In this document: positions 52,898-61,109 of the stretch, piece by piece
How positions within the stretch are numbered: the stretch's first letter is position 1
Layout of the letters: every line of letters starts with the position of its first letter
The notes under the pieces: model-generated
The model's input: the letters and a program-made list of their open reading frames with translations, nothing else
What the model was told of the DNA's origin: nothing
Database searches by the model: none
Program-made: the position numbers and the translations under genes
NCBI GenBank assembly: GCA_903934295.1
Contig: CAIZNI010000059.1
Location: 1 to 62,589, forward strand
Length of the DNA stretch: 62,589 bases
Direction of reading: 5' to 3'
Source of the DNA: an uncultured beta proteobacterium
GTDB taxonomy: Bacteria > Pseudomonadota > Gammaproteobacteria > Burkholderiales > Burkholderiaceae_E

Positions 52898-54237
52898 TCG
52901 ATCGACGCCATTTTCTGGGGGCGGCGGGCGCCGCCAGCGCGGCCGGCCTGCTGGGCGGGCTCAGTCTGCCCGGCAGAGCGACGGGCGACGATTACCGGGC
53001 GCTCATCGTGATCCACCTGAACGGTGGCAACGACGGCAACAACCTGCTGGTGCCCACCGACGGCGCCTACAACGACTACCAGGAGTCGCGCCAGAACCTG
53101 GCGCTGCCCAAGCGCACGCTGCTCACGCTGCCGGGGACGTCGGCCGGTCACACCTTTGGCGTGCACCCGGCACTCTCGGCGCTGACCCCCCTGTACGCGC
53201 AGGGCCGGCTCGGCTTCATCGCCAATGTCGGCCCGCTGGTGGTGCCGGCGACCGGCGCGCAGGTCCTGGCCAACGAGGTCGACCTGCCGCCCTTCCTGCT
53301 GTCGCACAACGACCAGGCGGCAATTGCCCAGGGGTGGACGGTCACCGACGACACCAGCGGCTGGGCCGGGCGCGCGCTCGAGGAGTTGCCGGCAGGACTG
53401 CGCAATCCGGTGGCCGCGGTGACGATGGACACGAACCGCACCCTGGTGCTGGGGCGGCGCTCGGCGGTGGCCTTCATGCCGCCCGGGGGCAGCGGCAACT
53501 GGGGCGCGGCCGACCTCGCGCGACCCGAGGGGGTGTCGGCCCAGGCACTGAACCGGATGGCCCGCTGGCAGTTCGCCAACGCCTATGAAGCCGAGTACGC
53601 CCGTACCCTGGGCAGCGCGGTGGCCGACTCGACCCGCTTCGTCCAGGCCTTTTCATCGGCGACCCAGCCCGCCGCCGATTTCGGCACCGACCATCTGGGC
53701 AGCAACCTGCGTTCGCTCGCCTCGGTGTTGCCGATCTTCAAGGCGCAGGGCCTGCGCCGACAGGTCTTCCTGGTCCACTGGGGCGGCTTCGACACCCATG
53801 CGAACCAGCGCGGCACCGGGGTGACCACCCAGGACGCCCAGCTCGCGGTCCTGTCGCAGGCGCTGGCGGCGCTCGATGCCACCAACCGGGCCAACGGCAT
53901 GGATCAGAACGTGGTCACGCTGGTGATGACCGAATTCGGCCGGACCCTGCGGCCCGGTTCGGGGGGCGGCAGCGAGCACGCCTGGGGCAATCACTGGTTC
54001 GCGCTGGGCGGCCCGGTGTCCGGGGCGACGGTGCACGGCCGCTTTCCGGACCTGACCCTGGGCGGTCCCGACGATGGTGATCCGGGACGCAACGGACGAC
54101 TCGTTCCCTCGATCAGCAGCGACCAGGTGGGGGCCTCGCTGATGCAGTGGTTGGGTCTGCCCGCCAGTCAGTTCAACACCGTGTTCCCGCATCTGGCCAG
54201 CTTCGCTGCGCCCACGATTCCCCTGATCCGCACCTGA
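52894..54237 (+). CDS. DUF1501 family Tat-exported protein (second copy)
   Basis: A 447-residue DUF1501 protein with Tat leader DRRHFLGAAGAASAAGLLGG. Family motifs: IVIHLNGGNDGNNLLVPTD, LVHWGGFDTHANQRG, VMTEFGRTLRPGS and GSEHAWGNHWFALGG. Directly after this comes PVSGATVHGRF, where the first copy has AVAGGRVLADW; SGAT resembles the core of the FMN acceptor motif used by ApbE, though the preceding Asp of the consensus is missing. It is coupled to the DUF1800 lipoprotein and only ten bases before the giant RTX gene. Function unknown, presumably envelope-located. Confidence 0.88.
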   Translation: MIDRRHFLGAAGAASAAGLLGGLSLPGRATGDDYRALIVIHLNGGNDGNNLLVPTDGAYNDYQESRQNLALPKRTLLTLPGTSAGHTFGVHPALSALTPLYAQGRLGFIANVGPLVVPATGAQVLANEVDLPPFLLSHNDQAAIAQGWTVTDDTSGWAGRALEELPAGLRNPVAAVTMDTNRTLVLGRRSAVAFMPPGGSGNWGAADLARPEGVSAQALNRMARWQFANAYEAEYARTLGSAVADSTRFVQAFSSATQPAADFGTDHLGSNLRSLASVLPIFKAQGLRRQVFLVHWGGFDTHANQRGTGVTTQDAQLAVLSQALAALDATNRANGMDQNVVTLVMTEFGRTLRPGSGGGSEHAWGNHWFALGGPVSGATVHGRFPDLTLGGPDDGDPGRNGRLVPSISSDQVGASLMQWLGLPASQFNTVFPHLASFAAPTIPLIRT

Positions 54238-54247
54238 AGACCTCCGA

Positions 54248-57200
54248 ATGGCCGAGATCAACCTGTCCGAGGGTGACGACGACTTCACCCAGCCCGCCTC
54301 GCAGCGCGATGAATGGAACAACTATTACGGTCTGGGCGGTAACGACACCATCCGGCTGGTTCAGGGCGTGGGGGTGGGCGGACCTGGCAACGATGTCATC
54401 GCGAAGGTGGTGGTGCCCACCGAGCCCTGGCGCTCGGCGCAGGCCGGCTACTGGAGCTCGCCGACCGGTGTGCGGGTCGATCTCGAGCAGGGCTGGGCCG
54501 AGGACGGCTTCGGCGGCCGCGACACCCTGATCGGCATCGAGACGGTCCATTCCGGCGGTCATTCCGACTGGTTCCGGGGCAGCAGCGGCAACAACCATTT
54601 TTTCGGCAATGGCGGCAACGACACCATGATCGGCGGCGCCGGCCTCGACGGCACCGGCCTGCCCTGGTTCCAGCCGGCGGGCGGCGGACCCTGGCGGCAG
54701 GCGCTGTTCGGCGATGTCGATGTCCAGGTGTCGGCCGACGGCCTGTCCGCGGTGATCCGCCCGCGCGCCGGCATTGGCTTCGTGTACACGCTGACCGACA
54801 TGGAGTACTTCGATGCCGAGATCAACGGCAACGACAGCCAGCGCTTCTATCTGACGGACTTCATCAGCCCGAGCGTCATGGCCGAACAGGCGATCGCCGC
54901 CGGCGCGGCCTATCGCTGGAACGGGACGCTGCCGCTGGGCAGCCCCGCCGCGCTCACCTACAGCTTCGTCACCACCGCACCGTCCAGCGGCGTCGGCGCA
55001 GCGGGCTTTCGCGCGTTCACCGCGGCCGAGCAGCAGGTGGTGCGCGAGGTGCTCGCCAGTGCGGCGGCGATCGCGGGGCTCAGTTTCACCGAGGTCAGCG
55101 AGTCCGGCAGTTCGGTCGGCCAGATTCGCCTGGGTGTGAGCCAGCAGGCCGCCACCCGCGGGGTCACCTGGCTGCCCGGCCAGCCGGGCGCGGGCGATCT
55201 GGCCGGCGACATCTGGATGGATGTGGAGTCGATGGCGGCGCTGGCGCCCGGCGGCGAAGGCCGCGCCGCGCTGGTCCACGAGATCGGCCACGCCCTGGGC
55301 CTGCGCCATCCGCGCAACATCGATCCGGCCGACCAGTGGGCCGTGCAGCTGCGCCCGGCCGATGACCTCACCGCGCTGTCGGTGATGTCGCAGTCGGTGT
55401 CGCCCGACGGGCTGTTTCGCACCGAGTGGGGGCCGCTCGACGTCCTGGCCCTGCGCTACCTGTATGGCAGCCGAAGCGTCAGTACCGGCGACACCCTCTA
55501 CCGGCTGGGTGATGCGCAGGCGGCGGCCCAGACCACCGTCACCGACGACGGTGGCACCGACACGCTGGACGCCTCGGGCTACACCACCGGGGTGCGCCTG
55601 AGCCTGGTCGCCGGCAGTCGCTCGGATGTCGGCTTCACCGCCGCCGGATTCGCTGGCATCGGCAATCTGGCGCTCACCAGCACCACCTTGATCGAGAACG
55701 CGGTCGGCTCATCGGCCGACGATGTCCTGATCGGCAACAGCCTGAGCAACCGGCTCACCGGCGGCCTGGGCAACGACTGGATCGAGGGCGGCGACGGGAT
55801 CGACACCGCTGCCTTCGCCGGCAACCGGGCCGACTACCGGGTGATCAGCAACTACGGCAAGGTGTTCGTCGAGGCCCGCGATGGCGTCTCCGGCTACGAC
55901 ACGCTGCTCGGCGTCGAGCGCCTGGCCTTTGCCGACCAGACGCTGCCGGTCGATTCGGTGACCATTGGCGGCACCGCGGTGCAGGGCGCCACCCTGACGG
56001 CACAGGCCGTCCTGGGCGATGCCGCGACGCTGAGCGCGCTGGCCTATCGATGGAACCAGAACGGCACGCTCATTGCCGGCGCCACCGGTGCCACCCTGGT
56101 GCTCACCGAGGCGCATGTCGGGCGACTGATCCATGTCATCGTCGACTACAGCGACAGCGAGGGCAACCTCGGGTCGGTCACCAGCGCCGCGACCCTCGCG
56201 GTCGTCAATGCCAATGATCCGCCCACCGGCAGCGTGACCATCAGCGGCACCGCGCTGCAGGGGCGCACGCTGTTCGCGGCCAACACGCTGGTCGACGCCG
56301 ACGGGCGCAACCTCGACCCCGACGGCACGCCGACCACCCAATACCAGTGGCGCGCCGATGGCGTGAACATCGGCGGTGCCGCAGCGACCAGCCTGCTGCT
56401 GACCGAAAGCCTGGTGGGCAAGCGCATCTCGGTGCAGGCCAGTTACCACGATCAGCGCGGCACGGGCGAGGTGGTCGAGAGCGCAGCGACCGAGCCGGTG
56501 GTCAATGTCAATGATCTGCCTGGCGGCAGCATCCGGATCGCCGGTGCGCCGACCCGCGGCCAGACGCTCGCGGTGGTCAGCACGCTCTCCGATGCCGACG
56601 GGCTGGGCACCTTCGCCTATCAATGGAAGGCCGACGGCGTCGACATCCCCGGTGCCACGGCTGCCACGCTGTTGCTGGGCGCGGCACAGGTCGGCAAGGC
56701 GATCGGCCTGGTGGTGCGCTATGTCGACGGGCATGGCACGCCCGAGTCGGCCAGCGCTGCGGTGACCAATCCGGTCGCCAGCGTGAATGCCGCGCCCGCC
56801 GGCACGGTGAGCGTGACCGGGACCGCCACCCAGGGCCAGATGCTGGCGGCGGTGAACACCCTGTCCGACGCCGACGGCCTGGGCCCCATCACCTATCAGT
56901 GGCGCGCCGACGAGCAGCCGATCGCGTTCGGACTCGGCAACTTCTTCCTGCTCACCCAAGCGCAGGTGGGCAAGCGCCTCACCGTGTCGGCCAACTACAC
57001 CGACGGCCGCGGCACCCTCGAGTCGGTAACCAGCACCGCGACCCGCCTGGTGGTCAACCTGAATGATCTGCCGGGGGGCGCGGTCGTCGTGAGCGGCGTG
57101 CCGACCCAGGGGCGCACGCTCACCGCGGCCAGCAGCCTCACCGATGTGGATGGCCTGGGCACGATCAGCTGGCGCTGGAGTGCCGACGGCGTCGTGATCG

Positions 57201-60200
57201 GCGGTGCGACGGGGGCGTCATTCGTGCTGACCGAAGCGCAGGTCGGGCGGCGCATCACCGCGACGGCCAGCTATCTCGACGGCCACGGCAGCACCGAATC
57301 GGTGACCAGCCTGGCGAGCGGTCCGGTCATCAACCTGAACGATGCGCCGACCGGCACCGTCACCCTGAGCGGCCCCGTCAGTCCGGCACAGGGACAGTCG
57401 CTGTCGGTGAACCACTCGCTGGCCGATGCCGATGGTCTGGGCACGGTCACCTATCAATGGAAGGCCGATGGCGTCGACATCGCCGGTGCGACCGGACAGA
57501 CGCTCCTGCTGGCCGAGGCTCAGGTCGACAAGGCGATCACCGCCGTCGCGCGCTACACCGATGGACACGGCAGCGCCGAGTCGGTCAGCAGCGCGGCGAC
57601 CCCACCGGTGATCAACGCGAACGACACGCCGACCGGGGTGGTGAGCATCAGCGGCGATGCCACCCTCGGGCGCACCCTCACCGCCAGCCACACCCTGGCT
57701 GATCCCGACGGCATGGGCCCGGTCAGCTACCTCTGGCGTGCCTGGGGAACGGCGATCCCGGGGGCCACCGGCAGCACGCTGCTGCTCGGGCCGGCGCAAC
57801 AGGGCGCTGCCATCAGCGTGACCGCCCGCTATGTCGACGGCCACGGCACCGAGGAGTACATCACCAGCCTGTCCACGCGCTCGGTGGTGAGTTTCAACAG
57901 CATCCCCGCCGGCGGTGTGTTCGTCGATGGCGTGCTGACCCAGGGGCGCACGCTCAGCGCGCGCCATTCGCTGACCGACGCCGATGGCATGGGCACCGTC
58001 ACCTACCAGTGGCAGGCGGCCGGCATGAACATCGCCTCGGCGATCGCGCCGAGCTTCACGCTGACCCATTCTCAGGTCGGCATGACGATCACGGTACTCG
58101 CCCTCTACAACGATGGCCGGGGGACGCCGGAGACGGTGGCCAGCGCCGCGCGCGGGCCGGTGGCCAATCTCAACGATCCGCCCACCGGTCAGGTGAGCAT
58201 CAGCGGCATCGTCACCCAGGGACAACTGCTCACCGCCGTCAGTGGCCTGGCCGACATCGATGGCCTGGGCACCCTGGGCTATCAGTGGCAGGCGGCTGGC
58301 GCGCCCATTGCGGATGCCACCGGCTCGGTCTTTCGCCTGACCGAGAGCCAGGTGGGCAAGGCGATCACGGTGGTCGTCGGTTACACCGATGGCCAGGGCA
58401 GCGTCGAATCGGTCACCAGTGCCGCGACCGCGCCGGTGGGCAACCTGAATGACGCGCCGACCGGTGCGTTGAGCATTGTCGGCGAACCCACCCGCGGCAC
58501 GACGCTGATGGTGTCCAGCACGCTCGCCGATCCCGATGGGTTGGGCGGCTTCAGCCATCAGTGGAAGGCGGCTGGTGTGGACATCGCCGGCGCCACCGGT
58601 GCGAGCTTCACCCTGACCGATGCCCAGGTCGGCAAGGCGATCAGCGTGACTGTCCGCTACACCGACGGCCACGGCAGTGTCGAGACCGTGACCAGCGATG
58701 CCACCGCGCTGGCCGCGATCGCGGTCAGCGGCACCGGCGGACCGGATTCCCTGACGGGCAGCGCGTCGGTGGACTGGATACGCGGTCTCGCCGGCAACGA
58801 CTGGCTGTCTGGCGGCGCCGGCGCCGATACCGTTGATGGCGGTGCCGGGGACGACACGCTGGGCGGCGGTGCCGGATCCGACACCGTCATCGGCGGTGAC
58901 GGGTATGACCGCGCGCTGTTCGGTGTCGATGACGGCCGGCCCGCCGGCAGCCGGATCGATCTGAATTTCCGCCATGCGGCCTGGACGTCGACCCTGTTCG
59001 CCGTGACCGATGCGAACGGCCAGACCGACTCCCTGGTGGGCATCGAGGCGGTTCAAGCGGTGGGCGGGCCCGGCGATGATTCGCTGGTGCTCGGGCCAGG
59101 CGACGACATCGCCCATGGCAATGCCGGCAGCGACCATCTGCGCGGCGGTGCCGGCGCCGACAGCCTGATGGGCGGCGACAACGGCGACTGGCTGATGGGC
59201 GGCTCGGGCAACGACACCCTCGACGGCGGCGCGGGGCCGCAGGCCGACCACCTGGAGTACAACGACGGGGGCGAGGACCCGCTGGGGCCGTCGATCCAGG
59301 GCATCGTCCTCGATCTGACCACCGGCATCGCGCAGGACAACTGGGGTGACACCGATGTCCTGCGGGGCATCGAGAACGTCGGTGGCTCGTCGCTCGATGA
59401 CTGGATGAGCGGGGATGCCTTCTACAACGCCCTGATCGGCAATGCCGGCCACGACACGCTGATCGGCGCCGGCAGCGTGGGCGATCATCTGGAGGGCGGA
59501 GGCGGCAACGACAGCCTGGTCGGCGGCACCGGTGGCGACTGGCTGATGGGCGGCTCAGGCAATGACACCATCAACGGCGGTGACGGCCCTGCCAGCGACC
59601 ATCTCGAGTACAACGAGTGGGGTCAGGACCCGCTGGGGCCGACCCGACGGGGCCTCTCGGTCGATCTGGCCGCGGGCAGCGCGATCGACAACTGGGGTGG
59701 CATCGATGTGCTGATCGGCATCGAGAATGTCGGCGGGTCGGCGCTGGACGACTGGATCAGCGGCAGCGCCATCTACAACGCGCTGGTGGGCAACGCCGGC
59801 AACGACACGCTGATCGGTGTGGGCAGCGCGGGCGACTACCTGCGGGGCGACGCCGGCAACGACAGCCTGGTCGGCGGCACCGGGCGCGATTCGATGGATG
59901 CCGGGTCCGGCTGGGACGTGGTGATCGGTGGCGGTGGCAACGACCAGATCGACGGCGGCTCGGGCATGGACATCGCGCGCTACGCCGGCGCGCGGGCCGG
60001 TTTCGATGTGGTCCGCACGGTGGCCGGTTACACCGTGACCGACCGCTCGGGCTCGGAAGGCATCGACACCCTCGTCAATGTCGAGCGGCTGGCCTTTGCC
60101 GACATCACCCTCACGCTCGACGTCGCGAACGCGCTGCCCACGGGGTCGGTGACGATCGCCGGCGTGGCCTCCCAGGGGCGCACGGTGACCGCGTCCAATA

Positions 60201-61057
60201 CGCTGGCCGATGCTGACGGCCTGGGGACGATCGGCTATCGCTGGCAGGCCGACGGGGTGGCGATCCCGGGGGCCGAGGGCGCGTCGCTGGTGCTGGGCGC
60301 CGCGCAGGTCGGCAAGGTCATCACCGTGGTGGCCAGCTATGTCGATGACCACGGCATCACCGAATCGCGGGCCAGCGCGGCCACCACGGCGGTGGCGGCG
60401 ATCCAGACGCTGGTCGGCGGGCTTGCCGGCGACCGGCTGACCGCTGGCCCGGGCGACGACTGGCTGACCGGTCTGGCGGGTGATGATTATCTGGATGGCG
60501 CCGGTGGCCTGGACCAGGCGCGCCTGAACTCGGCGCGCTCGGCCAACACGGTCCAGCGCCTGTCCGACGGCGATGTGGTCATCCGGGGGCCGGAAGGCGT
60601 CGACACCCTGCACGACGTCGAGCGGGCCGTCTTCAACGATGGCGCCATCGGCTTCGACATCCAGGGCACCGGGGGGCAGTGCTACCGGCTCTACCAGGCC
60701 GCATTTGATCGCACGCCCGATGCGGGCGGCGTCGGCTTCTGGATGTACGCGGTCGACCACGGATTCGGTCTTGTCGCGACAGCAACGGAATTCATGCGCA
60801 GCGCGGAGTTCAAGGGCCTGTACGGGGAGAACCCGAGCAACGAGGGATTCATGGACCTGCTGTACCGCAACGTCATGAACCGCGAGCCTGATGACGGTTA
60901 TTTTTTCTGGCTCAATGCGCTTTATGGTCGCAATGGTTTCGATCGCGTGTTTTCAAAGGCCGAGGTGCTGGTGGAGTTCTCGGAGTCATCCGAGAACCAG
61001 TTCAATGTCATCGGCGCGATCAACAACGGCTTCCAGTACGATCCGTTCAACGCTTGA
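54248..61057 (+). CDS. giant RTX protein with M10 metallopeptidase, Ig-like repeats and DUF4214
   Basis: A 2,269-residue acidic, cysteine-poor protein without an N-terminal leader, typical of type I secretion. Order: a short region with RTX-like GGNDTMIGG (1-215); a serralysin-like M10 peptidase (about 218-420) with zinc site HEIGHALGLRH (His344, His348, His354) and Met-turn VMSQS (Met380); an RTX block; ten tandem Ig-like domains of about 92 residues (571-1495), each with DADGLGT, YQW and VGKAI-type motifs; a long calcium-binding RTX block (1497-1960) with a 351-bp internal duplication; an eleventh Ig-like domain; another RTX block; and a C-terminal DUF4214 domain (2144-2269) with LYQAAFDRTPDAGGVGFW. 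It may be a surface protease or adhesin. No ABC/HlyD/TolC secretion genes are in the window. Confidence 0.9.
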   Translation: MAEINLSEGDDDFTQPASQRDEWNNYYGLGGNDTIRLVQGVGVGGPGNDVIAKVVVPTEPWRSAQAGYWSSPTGVRVDLEQGWAEDGFGGRDTLIGIETVHSGGHSDWFRGSSGNNHFFGNGGNDTMIGGAGLDGTGLPWFQPAGGGPWRQALFGDVDVQVSADGLSAVIRPRAGIGFVYTLTDMEYFDAEINGNDSQRFYLTDFISPSVMAEQAIAAGAAYRWNGTLPLGSPAALTYSFVTTAPSSGVGAAGFRAFTAAEQQVVREVLASAAAIAGLSFTEVSESGSSVGQIRLGVSQQAATRGVTWLPGQPGAGDLAGDIWMDVESMAALAPGGEGRAALVHEIGHALGLRHPRNIDPADQWAVQLRPADDLTALSVMSQSVSPDGLFRTEWGPLDVLALRYLYGSRSVSTGDTLYRLGDAQAAAQTTVTDDGGTDTLDASGYTTGVRLSLVAGSRSDVGFTAAGFAGIGNLALTSTTLIENAVGSSADDVLIGNSLSNRLTGGLGNDWIEGGDGIDTAAFAGNRADYRVISNYGKVFVEARDGVSGYDTLLGVERLAFADQTLPVDSVTIGGTAVQGATLTAQAVLGDAATLSALAYRWNQNGTLIAGATGATLVLTEAHVGRLIHVIVDYSDSEGNLGSVTSAATLAVVNANDPPTGSVTISGTALQGRTLFAANTLVDADGRNLDPDGTPTTQYQWRADGVNIGGAAATSLLLTESLVGKRISVQASYHDQRGTGEVVESAATEPVVNVNDLPGGSIRIAGAPTRGQTLAVVSTLSDADGLGTFAYQWKADGVDIPGATAATLLLGAAQVGKAIGLVVRYVDGHGTPESASAAVTNPVASVNAAPAGTVSVTGTATQGQMLAAVNTLSDADGLGPITYQWRADEQPIAFGLGNFFLLTQAQVGKRLTVSANYTDGRGTLESVTSTATRLVVNLNDLPGGAVVVSGVPTQGRTLTAASSLTDVDGLGTISWRWSADGVVIGGATGASFVLTEAQVGRRITATASYLDGHGSTESVTSLASGPVINLNDAPTGTVTLSGPVSPAQGQSLSVNHSLADADGLGTVTYQWKADGVDIAGATGQTLLLAEAQVDKAITAVARYTDGHGSAESVSSAATPPVINANDTPTGVVSISGDATLGRTLTASHTLADPDGMGPVSYLWRAWGTAIPGATGSTLLLGPAQQGAAISVTARYVDGHGTEEYITSLSTRSVVSFNSIPAGGVFVDGVLTQGRTLSARHSLTDADGMGTVTYQWQAAGMNIASAIAPSFTLTHSQVGMTITVLALYNDGRGTPETVASAARGPVANLNDPPTGQVSISGIVTQGQLLTAVSGLADIDGLGTLGYQWQAAGAPIADATGSVFRLTESQVGKAITVVVGYTDGQGSVESVTSAATAPVGNLNDAPTGALSIVGEPTRGTTLMVSSTLADPDGLGGFSHQWKAAGVDIAGATGASFTLTDAQVGKAISVTVRYTDGHGSVETVTSDATALAAIAVSGTGGPDSLTGSASVDWIRGLAGNDWLSGGAGADTVDGGAGDDTLGGGAGSDTVIGGDGYDRALFGVDDGRPAGSRIDLNFRHAAWTSTLFAVTDANGQTDSLVGIEAVQAVGGPGDDSLVLGPGDDIAHGNAGSDHLRGGAGADSLMGGDNGDWLMGGSGNDTLDGGAGPQADHLEYNDGGEDPLGPSIQGIVLDLTTGIAQDNWGDTDVLRGIENVGGSSLDDWMSGDAFYNALIGNAGHDTLIGAGSVGDHLEGGGGNDSLVGGTGGDWLMGGSGNDTINGGDGPASDHLEYNEWGQDPLGPTRRGLSVDLAAGSAIDNWGGIDVLIGIENVGGSALDDWISGSAIYNALVGNAGNDTLIGVGSAGDYLRGDAGNDSLVGGTGRDSMDAGSGWDVVIGGGGNDQIDGGSGMDIARYAGARAGFDVVRTVAGYTVTDRSGSEGIDTLVNVERLAFADITLTLDVANALPTGSVTIAGVASQGRTVTASNTLADADGLGTIGYRWQADGVAIPGAEGASLVLGAAQVGKVITVVASYVDDHGITESRASAATTAVAAIQTLVGGLAGDRLTAGPGDDWLTGLAGDDYLDGAGGLDQARLNSARSANTVQRLSDGDVVIRGPEGVDTLHDVERAVFNDGAIGFDIQGTGGQCYRLYQAAFDRTPDAGGVGFWMYAVDHGFGLVATATEFMRSAEFKGLYGENPSNEGFMDLLYRNVMNREPDDGYFFWLNALYGRNGFDRVFSKAEVLVEFSESSENQFNVIGAINNGFQYDPFNA
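59183..59884 (+). repeat. 351-bp tandem duplication within the RTX gene
   Basis: Two adjacent copies, 59183-59533 and 59534-about 59884, both begin with the bases for GDWLMGGSGNDT and contain DHLEYN, DPLGP, IDNWGG or QDNWGD, and IENVGGS. The offset is exactly 351 bases (117 codons). The copies have diverged at many positions, so the duplication is not recent. Confidence 0.88.
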
Positions 61058-61109
61058 CCCCGCGGCACTGCCGTGACCCGGTGTCATTTCCCGTTCGGCA
61101 GAGGCAGCG

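Noticed and set aside
55960-58740. Repeated AGAT or GATGAT-type strings in the Ig-like domains as FMN acceptor sites for ApbE
   Set aside because: They recur at the same turn in nearly all Ig-like repeats, lack the Ser/Thr before Gly, and the protein has no Sec or Tat leader that would make it a normal ApbE substrate.
57218-59488. A 756-codon minus-strand open frame opposite the RTX gene, and similar long antisense frames such as 15209-17029 and 5847-8171
   Set aside because: Same reason: they mirror the repeat structure of the sense gene, have no plausible start context, and show no family motif.
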